Positions 7,765 to 15,605 of a stretch of 64,000 bases of DNA are shown piece after piece. Every line of letters begins with the position of its first letter. Within the stretch, counting starts at the first letter, position 1. The notes beneath the pieces are model-generated. The model did no database searches. It saw nothing but the letters and a program-made list of their open reading frames with translations, and was not told where the DNA came from. The position numbers and the translations under genes were made by a program. The stretch is from JACCYI01 sp963828075. GTDB lineage: Bacteria; Actinomycetota; Thermoleophilia; Solirubrobacterales; Solirubrobacteraceae. The stretch spans positions 2,728,001-2,792,000 of the forward strand of contig CAWHDH010000021.1 of NCBI GenBank assembly GCA_963828075.1, read 5' to 3'.

Positions 7765-8733
7765 GTGCTCCGCCGCCTGCCGATCGTCTCCCCGGGCACC
7801 TACGCTCGCATCGCCGACGCGGCGCTCGCGGTGCTGACGCTGATCGTCTTCACGGGCGCCGCCGTGCGGCTGACCGGGTCCGGCCTCGGCTGCCCGGACT
7901 GGCCGAAGTGCCACGGCGGCGTGGCCCCGCCCCTCGACACCCACACCGTGATCGAGTTCGGCAACCGCCTGCTCACCGGCGTCGTCGCGGCCCCCTGCAT
8001 CGCCGCCGCCATCTTCGCGTTCCGCCGCGAGCCGTTTCGCCGCGACCTCGTCCTGCCGGCGGCCCTGCTCCCGCTCGGCGTCCTCAGCCAGGCGATCCTC
8101 GGCGGGATGACCGTCGTCTACGGCCTCGAGCCCGGCTGGGTGATGGCCCACCACGCGCTCTCCATGCTGCTGCTCATCGCCGCGGTCGTGCTGGCGTGGC
8201 GCGCCCACCACGAGCCGGCGCCGGCCCCGCGGCACCCGGACCGCGTCGCCACCTGGGGCGTGCGCGCGCTGCTCCCGCTCGCCGGGATCACCGTCTTCGC
8301 GGGCACCGTGGCGACCGCCGCCGGGCCGCACACCGGCGGCGAGGGCACCGACGACGTCGTCCCGCGCCTGACGTGGTTCGGGCTCGACACGCTCGACTGG
8401 GCCATCAAGCAGCACGCGCGCCTCGCGGCGATCCTCGGGGTCGCCGCGGTGGTGGTCTGGTTCGGATTGCGCCGCCGCGGCGGCGACGCCGAGACCCGCC
8501 GCGCCGTGACCATCCTCTGCTGCCTGCTGGCCGTCCAGGGCGCGATCGGGACGACCCAGTACGCGCTCGAGCTGCCCGCGGAGATCGTCTGGGTGCACGT
8601 CGCGCTGGCCGCGATCACATGGCTCTGCGTGGTCTGGTCGGCGTGCGCGGCCGGCCGGCTCGAGACCCGCCCGCACGCCGACCCCGAGCACGCTCAGGCG
8701 ACCTCGCGCAGCCTCCCGGTCTCGACCTCGTAG
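7765..8733 (+). CDS. ctaA: Heme A synthase (COX15/CtaA)
   Basis: A 322-residue membrane protein with about eight helices in two pseudo-symmetric halves. The signature GSGLGCPDWPKCHG (helix 1-2 loop, with the Cys pair seen in Gram-positive and actinobacterial CtaA) is followed by the EFGNR motif with the conserved Glu, then MAHHALSM and IKQHARL with the heme-ligand histidines, and WVHVALAA near the C-terminus. The enzyme oxidises the C8 methyl of heme O to heme A for aa3-type cytochrome oxidase, implying aerobic respiration. It begins at GTG 7765, close to the divergent glycosyltransferase start. Its 3' end overlaps the convergent carbonic anhydrase gene by 40 bp. No ctaB or oxidase genes lie in this window. 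Confidence 0.95.
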   Translation: MLRRLPIVSPGTYARIADAALAVLTLIVFTGAAVRLTGSGLGCPDWPKCHGGVAPPLDTHTVIEFGNRLLTGVVAAPCIAAAIFAFRREPFRRDLVLPAALLPLGVLSQAILGGMTVVYGLEPGWVMAHHALSMLLLIAAVVLAWRAHHEPAPAPRHPDRVATWGVRALLPLAGITVFAGTVATAAGPHTGGEGTDDVVPRLTWFGLDTLDWAIKQHARLAAILGVAAVVVWFGLRRRGGDAETRRAVTILCCLLAVQGAIGTTQYALELPAEIVWVHVALAAITWLCVVWSACAAGRLETRPHADPEHAQATSRSLPVSTS

Positions 8734-9185
8734 ACGAAGCCCCGCACGGAGTCCTTGTTCGGGATGAACGGGCTCGCCTGGACCCGGGCGAGTGACTGGC
8801 GGACGTCGGCGTCGACGTCGGAGAACGACTCGGCCGCCCACTCGGGCTTGATGCCGATCTCTTCCTGGATCGACGCCTTGAACTCGTCGTCGGTGAACGT
8901 GAGCATGCCGCAGTCGGTGTGGTGGATGAGGACGATCTCCTTCGTCCCGAGCAGCCGCTGGGAGATCGCGAGCGATCGGATCTCGTCGTCGGTGATCACG
9001 CCGCCGGCATTGCGGATGACGTGGGCGTCACCCTCCTGCAGGCCCAGCAGCCCGTAGGGGTTCAGCCGCGCGTCCATGCACGCGACGATCGCGATCTGCC
9101 TGCCCGGGGGCATCGGCAGGTCGCCCTTGTCGAAGCCCTCCGCGTAGGCCTTGCTGTTCTCGAGCAACTCGTCGGTGACGCTCAT
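8694..9185 (-). CDS. Beta-class carbonic anhydrase
   Basis: A 163-residue protein. Zinc ligands are visible as Cys36, with the Asp38-Arg40 dyad in ACMDARL, and His89 and Cys92 in HHTDCG. The length and the order of motifs (RNAGG at 58-62) match the short beta-carbonic anhydrases of actinobacteria (mycobacterial Rv1284-like). It interconverts CO2 and bicarbonate in the cytoplasm. The ATG has a GGGAG ribosome site about eight bases upstream. It is convergent with ctaA and overlaps its last 40 bases, and it stands alone as a transcription unit. Nothing links it specifically to the distant formate dehydrogenase, although both handle CO2. Confidence 0.95.
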   Translation of the reverse strand: MSVTDELLENSKAYAEGFDKGDLPMPPGRQIAIVACMDARLNPYGLLGLQEGDAHVIRNAGGVITDDEIRSLAISQRLLGTKEIVLIHHTDCGMLTFTDDEFKASIQEEIGIKPEWAAESFSDVDADVRQSLARVQASPFIPNKDSVRGFVYEVETGRLREVA

Positions 9186-9261
9186 GCCGGTCTCCCGTTG
9201 TGGGGTGGGGAGAGGGAAAATACAAATTCCCGACCGGCATTACGAGGTTTTGGGGCTGCGC

Positions 9262-11100
9262 TTACCGCGGGATCACGCGGACCTTCACCGACTTGGAGGT
9301 CGCCCGCTCGAACGGAAATGCGCTCTCCTTCGGCGCCCGGACGCGGAATCGGAACGTCGTCGGACGGAACGTGCGCGTGAACCGGTAGAACGCGCGGAAG
9401 CGACCCTGCGCGTTCGTGTGGTGTGCTTTGAACGTCCGCCAGCGTCCCCGGTCGAACGCCTGCAGGAGGACGAGCTTGCCCGCCGGCGGGATCGGCTCGC
9501 CGAGCACCGCGCCGGTGAACCGGACCACGCGGTGGACGCGCCGGCGGACCGGGCGCATGGTCACGCCGGCCCGCACCTGCAGCTGGACCGTTCCGCTGCA
9601 GGCGAGCGCCGGGTCGGCGGGGGAGGCGCGGAAGCCGGCGCGCAGGGTGCGGCTGGATCCTGGCGGCACCGCGAAGGAGAAGCTGCCGTCTGCGGCGGCC
9701 TGCGTCCGGCCGATCTCGGTCAGCGCGCCGGCATCGGCGAACACGGTGATCGCCGCGCCGGCGGCCGGCGCGCCGTCGGCGCCGACGGCCCGTCCGGACA
9801 CCGTCGCCGGCCGGCCGAACGAGTACGTCTTGACGGGGCGCGGGCGCGCCCGCCCGAACGCCAGCGTGACGCTCGCGCCCGACGGCCCGCAGGACGGCGG
9901 AGGCGTCGGCCCCTGGTCCGTCGTGCGCACGTAGCCGAGCCGAGATTCAGTCGTCGCACCCTCGCAGGCCGGGTCGAGCGAGGCGAAATGGCCTCGACCC
10001 GCGCCGTTGCAGCGGTACAGCGCGACCGTCTCCTCGCCGGCCGGCGCGTTCTCGTAGGCGAACCCGTAGCGGCCGAGCGCCGTCCGTCCCTCGCACCCCG
10101 GGGCATGCGAGAGGAAGTGATCCTCCTTGCCCGCCAGGCAGCCGTGGATCGCGATCAGGTTGGGGCCGCCGACCCGGACCAGGAACCCGAGCGTGCGCAC
10201 GAAGCGGTAGCCCTTGCTGACGGAGCCGGGCGTCACCCAGCTCGTCCCGGAGCCCTGGTAGTGGACGAGCGCATCGCCGTAGCGGCGCAGGTAGCCGAGG
10301 CGACCCTCCGTGACCTTGCCCTCGCACTCCGGATCGTGGGATGCGAAATGGTCGCGGCCGGGCTGCTGGCAGCGGTAGACGGCGACGGTCTCCTCGCCCG
10401 GCTGCGGGGCGTCGTAGGCGTAGCCCTCGACGCCGAGCTTCGTGCGGCCCTCGCAGCTCGCGTCGAGCGAGAGGAAGTGGTCGGCGCCGCCGCTGCGACA
10501 GCTGTGGATCGGGCGACGTCCCTCGCCGCCCGCGGGCAGCAGGAAGCCGAGCCCGCCCTCGTAGGCGAGCTCGGCGCCGACCGGCGCGGCCGTGACGACG
10601 TGCGTCCCGCCGATGAAGCGCAGCAGTGCGTCGCCGCGCACGCGCAGGTGCCCGAGCAGCGCCTCGGTCCGCTGCCCCTCGCAGGCGGCGTCGCGCGAGA
10701 CGAAGTGGTCCTTGCCGGGGACGCGGCAGCGGTAGACCGCGACGGTCTCCTCGCCGGCCGGCGCGCTGACGTAGGCGAACCCGTAGCGCCCGAGCGAGGT
10801 GTGCCCTTCGCAGCCCGGGTCGAAGGAGATGAAGCGATCCTTACCGACCACCGCGCAGCCGTAGAGCGCCCGGCGGTTCGCGCCGCCCGACGGCAGCAGG
10901 TAGCCCAGCGTGCTCTCGAACCGGTAGGGCGCGCCCACCGCGACGGGCGTCACATAGTGGAAGCTCTCCTCCTCGACGTAGCGGTTCAGCGCGCCCGCCC
11001 CGAGTTGCGGCCCGACCGCCCCGCCCTGGGCGACGGCGGCCGGCGCGAGCGCGAGGGCGGAGACGAGGGCGAGGAGGGCGACGAGGGTGCGGCGGGTCAT
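9262..11100 (-). CDS. Secreted Cys-repeat protein with C-terminal Ig-like domains
   Basis: A 612-residue exported protein: signal peptide of about 24 residues ending PAAVAQ. Then come three tandem repeats of about 119 residues (roughly 38-155, 156-275, 276-395), each containing two copies of a C-x7-DHFxSxDxxCEG unit, so six Cys pairs in all. A Pro-rich linker (PTPPPSCGPSG) leads to two beta-rich regions: a carboxypeptidase-regulatory-like SGRAVGADGAPAAGAAI stretch and a last domain with RGRWRTFKAHHTNAQGRF, common in actinobacterial surface proteins. The repeat resembles DUF5648-type secreted repeats but the CEG core is different; function unknown. The start ATG 11100 is preceded by TAGTCT eight bases away. 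It has no obvious operon partner. Confidence 0.85.
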   Translation of the reverse strand: MTRRTLVALLALVSALALAPAAVAQGGAVGPQLGAGALNRYVEEESFHYVTPVAVGAPYRFESTLGYLLPSGGANRRALYGCAVVGKDRFISFDPGCEGHTSLGRYGFAYVSAPAGEETVAVYRCRVPGKDHFVSRDAACEGQRTEALLGHLRVRGDALLRFIGGTHVVTAAPVGAELAYEGGLGFLLPAGGEGRRPIHSCRSGGADHFLSLDASCEGRTKLGVEGYAYDAPQPGEETVAVYRCQQPGRDHFASHDPECEGKVTEGRLGYLRRYGDALVHYQGSGTSWVTPGSVSKGYRFVRTLGFLVRVGGPNLIAIHGCLAGKEDHFLSHAPGCEGRTALGRYGFAYENAPAGEETVALYRCNGAGRGHFASLDPACEGATTESRLGYVRTTDQGPTPPPSCGPSGASVTLAFGRARPRPVKTYSFGRPATVSGRAVGADGAPAAGAAITVFADAGALTEIGRTQAAADGSFSFAVPPGSSRTLRAGFRASPADPALACSGTVQLQVRAGVTMRPVRRRVHRVVRFTGAVLGEPIPPAGKLVLLQAFDRGRWRTFKAHHTNAQGRFRAFYRFTRTFRPTTFRFRVRAPKESAFPFERATSKSVKVRVIPR

Positions 11101-11108
11101 GGCGCCGC

Positions 11109-11114
11109 AGACTA
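11109..11114 (-). promoter_or_regulatory. TAGTCT -10-like box for the secreted repeat protein
   Basis: TAGTCT reads on the minus strand eight bases before ATG 11100, the spacing of a leaderless start. Its first three bases are also the stop codon of the upstream cupin gene. Confidence 0.4.
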
Positions 11115-11534
11115 GTCCGGCTTCAGATCCTCCGGCAGCGGGGTGTCCTGCGGCGGACGGCCCTCGGTCTCGGACCACTCGGTGTAGGCGATCCCGTCGC
11201 GGCCCTCGTGCGGGTGAGCGCCGCCGATGGCGACGAACAGCGCCCGCTCGTCCCCGCGGTTGGAGAGCTGGCGGCGCACTTCGGGGGCGACCCGCGCGAG
11301 CTCGCCGCGGCCGAGGTCGTGGCGCTCGCCGCCGTCGGCCTCGATCGTGAGCGTCCCCTCGAGGACGAGGTAGACCTCCTCCTGGCGCTCGTGCCGATGG
11401 ATCCGCCCGCGCTGACCGGGCATCAGGGCCATCAGGTTGAGGCCGAACGACTCGACGCCGAGCTCGGCGCGCAGGCGCTGGAAGCGCTCGCTCAGCGAGG
11501 CGTCGAGGCGGGCGGTCGTGATCCCGGGCTGCAT
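11112..11534 (-). CDS. Small cupin-domain protein
   Basis: About 140 residues forming one cupin barrel. Metal-ligand motifs are GRIHRHERQEEVYLVLEG (motif 1, with His, His and Glu) and a second strand ending in ELARVAPEVRRQLSN that lacks the usual final His of motif 2. ATG 11534 is used; a GTG three bases earlier is possible. The gene ends where the secreted-protein promoter begins, and its 5' end lies 15 nt beyond the stop of the PerM-like gene, so the two are probably cotranscribed. Single-domain cupins of this type are often sugar-binding, dioxygenase-like or simply regulatory; the substrate cannot be told. Confidence 0.8.
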   Translation of the reverse strand: MQPGITTARLDASLSERFQRLRAELGVESFGLNLMALMPGQRGRIHRHERQEEVYLVLEGTLTIEADGGERHDLGRGELARVAPEVRRQLSNRGDERALFVAIGGAHPHEGRDGIAYTEWSETEGRPPQDTPLPEDLKPD

Positions 11535-11548
11535 CACGCGGGTGTGTA

Positions 11549-12643
11549 TCAGGCGGGCGCTGGCCGCGGGAGGGGCGCCGGGACCGCCGGCACCTCCGCG
11601 GGCTCCTCGTAGCGGCGCAGGCGCAGGTACTCGCGGATGACGATCTGCAGCGACGCCGCCGCCGGGATCGCCAGCAGCGCGCCGAGGACGCCGAACAGCG
11701 TCGACCCGAACAGCACGGCCACGAGCACGACGAACGGATGGATGTCGACCGCCTTCTTCTGGATCTGCGGCTGGATCACCGTGTTCTCGAGCTGCTGGTA
11801 GACGACGCTCCAGATCACCCAGATGATCGTCGCGGTCGGGAAGTCGGTGAACAGCGTCACGAGCAGCACGACCACCGCGCCGATCGTCGCCCCGATCAGG
11901 GGGATCAGGTCGAAGAACGCGACGATCACGGCGAGCGGGGCCGCGAACGGCACGCCGAGGATCAGCAGGACGATGTACGTCGTGATCCCGGCGACGGTCG
12001 CCTGGGCGAGCGCCCCGGCGACGTAGGCGCGGATCGCCTGGGCGATCCGGTCCAGCGTCCGCCGCAATCGCGCCGCCTCGGGCGGTGGTCGCAACGAGAT
12101 CCCCGCGTTGATCCAGCGCGGCCCGCTGCCCACCAGGAAGATGCTGAGGATGAGGATCGTGACCAGCGCGAAGATCGAGTTGACGAGGCCGACGCCGATC
12201 GTGCCCAGCGTCCCGGCCGCGCTGCCGACCTTCTGCGGGAGCGTCCGCGCCTGCTCCTCGAGCTTGCCCGTGATGTCGAAGTCCTCCTGCAGATTGCGCA
12301 GGGTGCTGTTGCTCTGCACGAACTCCGTCGTCTGGCGCGCGTAGCCGGGGAGGTCGTCGACGAGCTGGTTGCCCTGCGTGACGAGCGGCGGGACGATCAA
12401 CGCGCCGAGGCCGACCGGGACGAGGATCATCACGATGTAGACGGCCGCGATGGCCGGCCCGCGCCGCTTGATCCGGTGCTCGAGCGCGTCGACCGGTCCG
12501 GTCAGGGCGACCGCCATGAACCCGGCGATCAGGACCCACGTGAGCGGCCGCCGCAGCAGCCAGACGAGATAGAGGGCGAGCACCACCGCGGCGACGATCA
12601 GGACGGTGCGCGTCACGGCGCGTGCGCTGGGGGCCGCGGTCAT
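11549..12643 (-). CDS. AI-2E family transporter (PerM/YdiK-like)
   Basis: A 364-residue membrane protein with the typical family layout: two N-terminal helices, an amphipathic soluble segment (residues ~85-150, containing LVTQGNQLVDDLPGY), then a bundle of helices. The signature FFDLIPLIGATIGAVVV lies near residues 240-256 and IQPQIQKKAVDIHP near 290. The family includes a sodium/proton-coupled exporter and the claimed AI-2 exporter TqsA; most members have unknown cargo. Length is normal. It starts at ATG 12643, 101 nt from the divergent nitroreductase-family gene, and is followed 15 nt later by the cupin. Confidence 0.9.
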   Translation of the reverse strand: MTAAPSARAVTRTVLIVAAVVLALYLVWLLRRPLTWVLIAGFMAVALTGPVDALEHRIKRRGPAIAAVYIVMILVPVGLGALIVPPLVTQGNQLVDDLPGYARQTTEFVQSNSTLRNLQEDFDITGKLEEQARTLPQKVGSAAGTLGTIGVGLVNSIFALVTILILSIFLVGSGPRWINAGISLRPPPEAARLRRTLDRIAQAIRAYVAGALAQATVAGITTYIVLLILGVPFAAPLAVIVAFFDLIPLIGATIGAVVVLLVTLFTDFPTATIIWVIWSVVYQQLENTVIQPQIQKKAVDIHPFVVLVAVLFGSTLFGVLGALLAIPAAASLQIVIREYLRLRRYEEPAEVPAVPAPLPRPAPA

Positions 12644-12730
12644 AGGCGCGACGATTGTTCCAGGCGGGTCGGGGGAGCGGCGGGAGGTCCCTGTCGTGAC
12701 GCCCTACGGCTCACGCGGCGGGTCCCTGGC

Positions 12731-12736
12731 TAGAGT
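12731..12736 (+). promoter_or_regulatory. TAGAGT -10-like box, leaderless nitroreductase-family gene
   Basis: TAGAGT ends eight bases before GTG 12745, too close for a ribosome-binding site, so the message probably starts at or next to the start codon. Confidence 0.45.
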
Positions 12737-12744
12737 GCCTGCCC

Positions 12745-13200
12745 GTGGATCCCCTCGGCATCGTCGAGAAGTCCTGGCCCATGCTCCTGCGCGCGATGGG
12801 CGGGCACACCGCCGTCTATCGCGCGACGCGTGGCATGGTCGGCCACCGCGTCCCGGGGGCGTTCTCGATGCTGCTGCTCGATCACATCGGCGCGAAGAGC
12901 GGCACGATACGGACCGTCCCGCTCGTCTACTTCCACGACGGCGAGGACGTGGTCGTCGTCGCCTCCAAGGGCGGCTTCCCCAAGCACCCCGCGTGGTTTC
13001 ACAACCTGAAGGCCCACCCCGAGACGATCATCCAGATCGGCTCCGAGCGCAGCGCCGTCCGCGCCCGCGTGGCCGCGCCGGAGGAGCACACCCGGCTGTG
13101 GCCGAAGGCCGTCGAGACCTACTCGGGCTTCGCGCAGTACCAGGAGCGCACGGAGCGCCAGATCCCGCTCGTCATCCTGGAGCCGCGCACCGCGGCATGA
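12745..13200 (+). CDS. Nitroreductase/quinone reductase family protein (deazaflavin, DDN-like)
   Basis: A 151-residue protein of the DUF385/DDN split-barrel family. Features are an N-terminal helix, then VPGAFSMLLLDHIGAKSGTIRTVPLVY (family motif: xLLLxTxGRKSGxxRxxPL), the GEDVVVVASKGG strand with the phosphate-contacting Lys/Gly, and HPAWFHNLKAHPE, the diagnostic W-(F/Y)-x-N-L-x-A-x-P motif. Actinobacterial relatives bind F420 and reduce quinones or nitro compounds; those without F420 exist too. The stop overlaps the next start in ATGA, so it is translationally coupled to the acetyltransferase. Confidence 0.88.
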   Translation: MDPLGIVEKSWPMLLRAMGGHTAVYRATRGMVGHRVPGAFSMLLLDHIGAKSGTIRTVPLVYFHDGEDVVVVASKGGFPKHPAWFHNLKAHPETIIQIGSERSAVRARVAAPEEHTRLWPKAVETYSGFAQYQERTERQIPLVILEPRTAA

Positions 13201-13712
13201 GCGAGGGCCCCGCGTTCGTGCGCCCCGCCCGCCCGGCGGATCTCGCACGGGTGGCCGAGGTCTACAACCAGGGGATCGAGGGCCGCGAGGCGACCTTCGA
13301 GACGCGGCCGCGCGAGCCGTCGGAGTTGCACGAGTGGCTCGTCCACGGGCTGCCGTTCCTCGTCGCCGAGCTCGACGGCCGCATCGTCGGCTTCGCCCGC
13401 GTCAGCCCGTACTCCGACCGCTGTGTCTACGAGGGGATCGGTGAGCACGGCGTCTATGTCGACACCGCCGCGCAGGGCCGCCGGATCGGTGTTCAGCTGC
13501 TCGAGGCGGTCGCCGAGCGCGCCGAGGCGGCGGGGCTCTACAAGCTGACGAGCCGGATCATCACCACCAACGCGGCGAGCCGCGCCGCCCATCGCGCCGC
13601 GGGCTTCGCCGAGGTGGGGATCCAGCGCCGCCATGGCCGCCTCGACGGCCGCTGGCGCGACACCGTCCTCGTCGAGCGCCTGCTGGGTGAGGCGGCCACC
13701 GACCCGCCATGA
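13197..13712 (+). CDS. GNAT N-acetyltransferase, ArsN1/phosphinothricin-acetyltransferase type
   Basis: A 171-residue single GNAT domain. VRPARPADLARVAEVYNQGI at the start, ATFETRPREPSEL, the acetyl-CoA loop region VYVDTAAQGRRIGVQLLEAV (Q/R-x-x-G-x-G/A type), and the C-terminal RHGRLDGRWRDTVLVERLL closely follow the Bar/ArsN1 family. That family acetylates arsinothricin or phosphinothricin and related amino-acid analogues. Resistance to such antimetabolites is the likely role, but orthologues also act on methionine sulfoximine, and substrate choice is not visible. It starts in the ATGA overlap with the nitroreductase-family gene, which may hint at a shared detoxification unit. Confidence 0.88.
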   Translation: MSEGPAFVRPARPADLARVAEVYNQGIEGREATFETRPREPSELHEWLVHGLPFLVAELDGRIVGFARVSPYSDRCVYEGIGEHGVYVDTAAQGRRIGVQLLEAVAERAEAAGLYKLTSRIITTNAASRAAHRAAGFAEVGIQRRHGRLDGRWRDTVLVERLLGEAATDPP

Positions 13713-13751
13713 TGGGACGGACGTCGTGATCTCGACCCAGAAGGAGCCGGT

Positions 13752-14033
13752 ATGGCCAAGCGCACCAAGGCGCTGACGCGCGACCTGCACGCCCGCGGAC
13801 TGCGCAAGAAGCTCGCTCGCCACGTGGCGCACCTGATCGCCGCTCCCGGGGCGCCGGCCGAGCGCCTCGCCGTCGCCGACCAGTTCCGCGCGCTCGCCGA
13901 CGAGATCCAGGGCGACGTCGCCGCCGAGCACGCCGAGCCGCACGCCTCGGCCCGAGCCGCCGCCTCGCGTGCGTCCAACGGCGACACGATCCCGCCGCAC
14001 CGCGTCGCGCGCCCCCGCGCCCGCCGGAACTGA
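13752..14033 (+). CDS. Small basic hypothetical protein
   Basis: A 93-residue protein beginning MAKRTKALTRDLHARGLRKK, rich in Arg, Ala and His, with a helical middle (residues 25-65) and a disordered basic tail ending RPRARRN. A GGAG ribosome site stands six bases before the ATG, and its stop (TGA) shares a base with the ATG of the VOC gene (TGATG), so coupling to that gene is likely. I do not recognise a family. The charge (many Lys/Arg/His) would allow nucleic-acid contact, which is speculation. Confidence 0.65.
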   Translation: MAKRTKALTRDLHARGLRKKLARHVAHLIAAPGAPAERLAVADQFRALADEIQGDVAAEHAEPHASARAAASRASNGDTIPPHRVARPRARRN

Positions 14034-14866
14034 TGGCGCTCCCGGAGCGCTACCCGCCCGGCGTCCCCTGCTGGATCGACACCGCCCAGCCCGATCCCGA
14101 GGCCGCGGCGGCGTTCTACGGCGGGCTGTTCGGCTGGGAGCTCGAGGACCGGATGTCCGCCGGCTCGCCCGCCCGCTACTTCGTGGCTCGGCTCGGCGGC
14201 GAGGACGTCGCCGCCATCGGCTCACGCGCGGCGGATGTCGAGGGAACGCCGGCCTGGGCCACGTACGTCCGCGTCGACGACGCCGACGACGCCGCGGCGA
14301 ACGCGACCGCCGCCGGCGGGCTCGTGCTGACCGCGCCGTTCGACGTCCTGCAGGCCGGCCGCATGGCGGTGCTCGCCGATCCGTCCGGAGCCGTCTTCGC
14401 CGTCTGGCAGGCCCGGGAGCACAAGGGCGCCGGGCTCGTCAACGCCGCCGGCACGTGGAACTGGAGCAACCTGCACACGCCCGACGCGGCCGGCGCCGAG
14501 GCGTTCTACGGCGAGGTCTTCGGCTGGGAGCTGATGCCGATGGGGGAGCTCGGCATGTGGCGGGTCCCGGGCTACGGCGACGTCCTCGCGGCACGCGATC
14601 CCGACCTGCGCCGCCGCCACGCGGAGCCCGGCGTGCCCGAGGGGTTCTCCGATGCGATCGCCTGGCTCGAGCTGGCGGCCGAGGACGCCACCGCCCACTG
14701 GAGCGTCACGTTCGCCGTCGACGACACCGAGGCCACGGCTCGCATGGCGGACGCGCTCGGCGGGACGGTGGTCGTGTCGCCGTTCGACGCCGGCGGCGCC
14801 ATGGTCGCGGTCCTCCGGGATCCGCAGGGAGCGGAGTTCTCGGTCAGCCGCTGGGCGCCGCAGTAG
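14033..14866 (+). CDS. Two-domain VOC (glyoxalase/bleomycin-resistance fold) protein
   Basis: A 277-residue protein made of two similar halves, each starting with a WIDTAQPDPEAAAAFYGGLFGW-type or WSNLHTPDAAGAEAFYGEVFGW-type strand-helix and ending with a VLxDPxGAxFxxW strand (residues ~120 and ~265). This fits the double VOC proteins often listed as glyoxalase-like or 27-kDa antigen Cfp30B-like in actinobacteria. Metal ligands of true glyoxalases are poorly conserved, so no reaction is assigned. It follows the small basic protein in a one-base overlap and converges with the TetR gene, with 23 bp of shared 3' sequence. Confidence 0.88.
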   Translation: MALPERYPPGVPCWIDTAQPDPEAAAAFYGGLFGWELEDRMSAGSPARYFVARLGGEDVAAIGSRAADVEGTPAWATYVRVDDADDAAANATAAGGLVLTAPFDVLQAGRMAVLADPSGAVFAVWQAREHKGAGLVNAAGTWNWSNLHTPDAAGAEAFYGEVFGWELMPMGELGMWRVPGYGDVLAARDPDLRRRHAEPGVPEGFSDAIAWLELAAEDATAHWSVTFAVDDTEATARMADALGGTVVVSPFDAGGAMVAVLRDPQGAEFSVSRWAPQ

Positions 14867-15527
14867 GCGCCGGCGCGAGCACGGCGCGCACGAGCCTGGC
14901 GGCGGTGTCGGCGAGCCGCGGCAGCTCCCCGGCGCGGTCGTCCTCGACCGCGAGCAGGACGAGCTCGTTGACCCCGCCGATGATCGCGTTGGCCATCGCC
15001 GGGTCGAGCGAGACGCCCGCGGGCAGTTCGTCGCGATGGCGCTCGACCAGCTCGAGCAGGAGCTCGGCGAAGCGCCGGTGGGCCGCCCGCCGGCGCGCGA
15101 TCGCCTGAGGGCCGGCGGCGAGGATGTCGACGAGGAAGACCCGCGTGAGGGCCGGCTCGCCGGCCATCGCGTGCAGATAGGCCGAGACGCCGAGCTCGAC
15201 GCGCTCGTGCCACGGCGCGTCGCTCGTCTCGACGGTCTGGCCGATGAGCCCGATCAGCATGTCGGCGCAGCGGTCGTACGCCGCGAGGAAGCAGGCGTCC
15301 TTATCGGCGAAGTGCTCGTAGAACGTCCGCCGCGAGACCTGGGCGCGGCCGACGATGTCGGCGACCGTCGTCGCGGCGTAGCCCTTGGTGGCGGCCGCCT
15401 CGGCGACGCCGGCGAGCAGGCGGGCGCGATGGACGCCGTCGACCGTCTCGGGGGCGAGCACGCGCGGGCCCGGCCGGAGCAGTCCGGCCTCGCCCCGGAG
15501 CGCCGCGATGAAGCCGTGTGACGTCAC
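14844..15527 (-). CDS. TetR-family transcriptional repressor, divergent from the BVMO operon
   Basis: About 227 residues. The helix-turn-helix is clear near residues 45-85: TVADIVGRAQVSRRTFYEHFADKDACFLAAY, with the canonical YxHFxxK. The C-terminal ligand domain includes AYLHAMAGEPALTRVFLVD and is divergent, as expected. GTG 15527 stands seven bases after a TACGGT box, supporting a leaderless start. The intergenic region with the monooxygenase gene carries inverted GGTAC-type repeats, suggesting it represses both itself and the monooxygenase/SDR/XRE operon and responds to a substrate or intermediate of that pathway. The ligand is unknown. Confidence 0.88.
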   Translation of the reverse strand: MTSHGFIAALRGEAGLLRPGPRVLAPETVDGVHRARLLAGVAEAAATKGYAATTVADIVGRAQVSRRTFYEHFADKDACFLAAYDRCADMLIGLIGQTVETSDAPWHERVELGVSAYLHAMAGEPALTRVFLVDILAAGPQAIARRRAAHRRFAELLLELVERHRDELPAGVSLDPAMANAIIGGVNELVLLAVEDDRAGELPRLADTAARLVRAVLAPAPTAAPSG

Positions 15528-15534
15528 CGCTTGC

Positions 15535-15588
15535 ACCGTACCGGCGTATTGGGTACTGTCAAGGACCAGATGGGTACGGAACGATACC
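15535..15588. promoter_or_regulatory. Divergent control region with two TetR-type operators
   Basis: Two inverted repeats lie between the TetR and monooxygenase starts: GTACC (15538-15542) with GGTAC (15552-15556), and GGTACGGAACGATACC (15573-15588). Direct GGGTAC copies occur at 15551 and 15572. The first overlaps the TetR gene's own TACGGT box (15540-15535). Confidence 0.55.
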
Positions 15589-15605
15589 GAAAGGGCGGCG
15601 AGACG

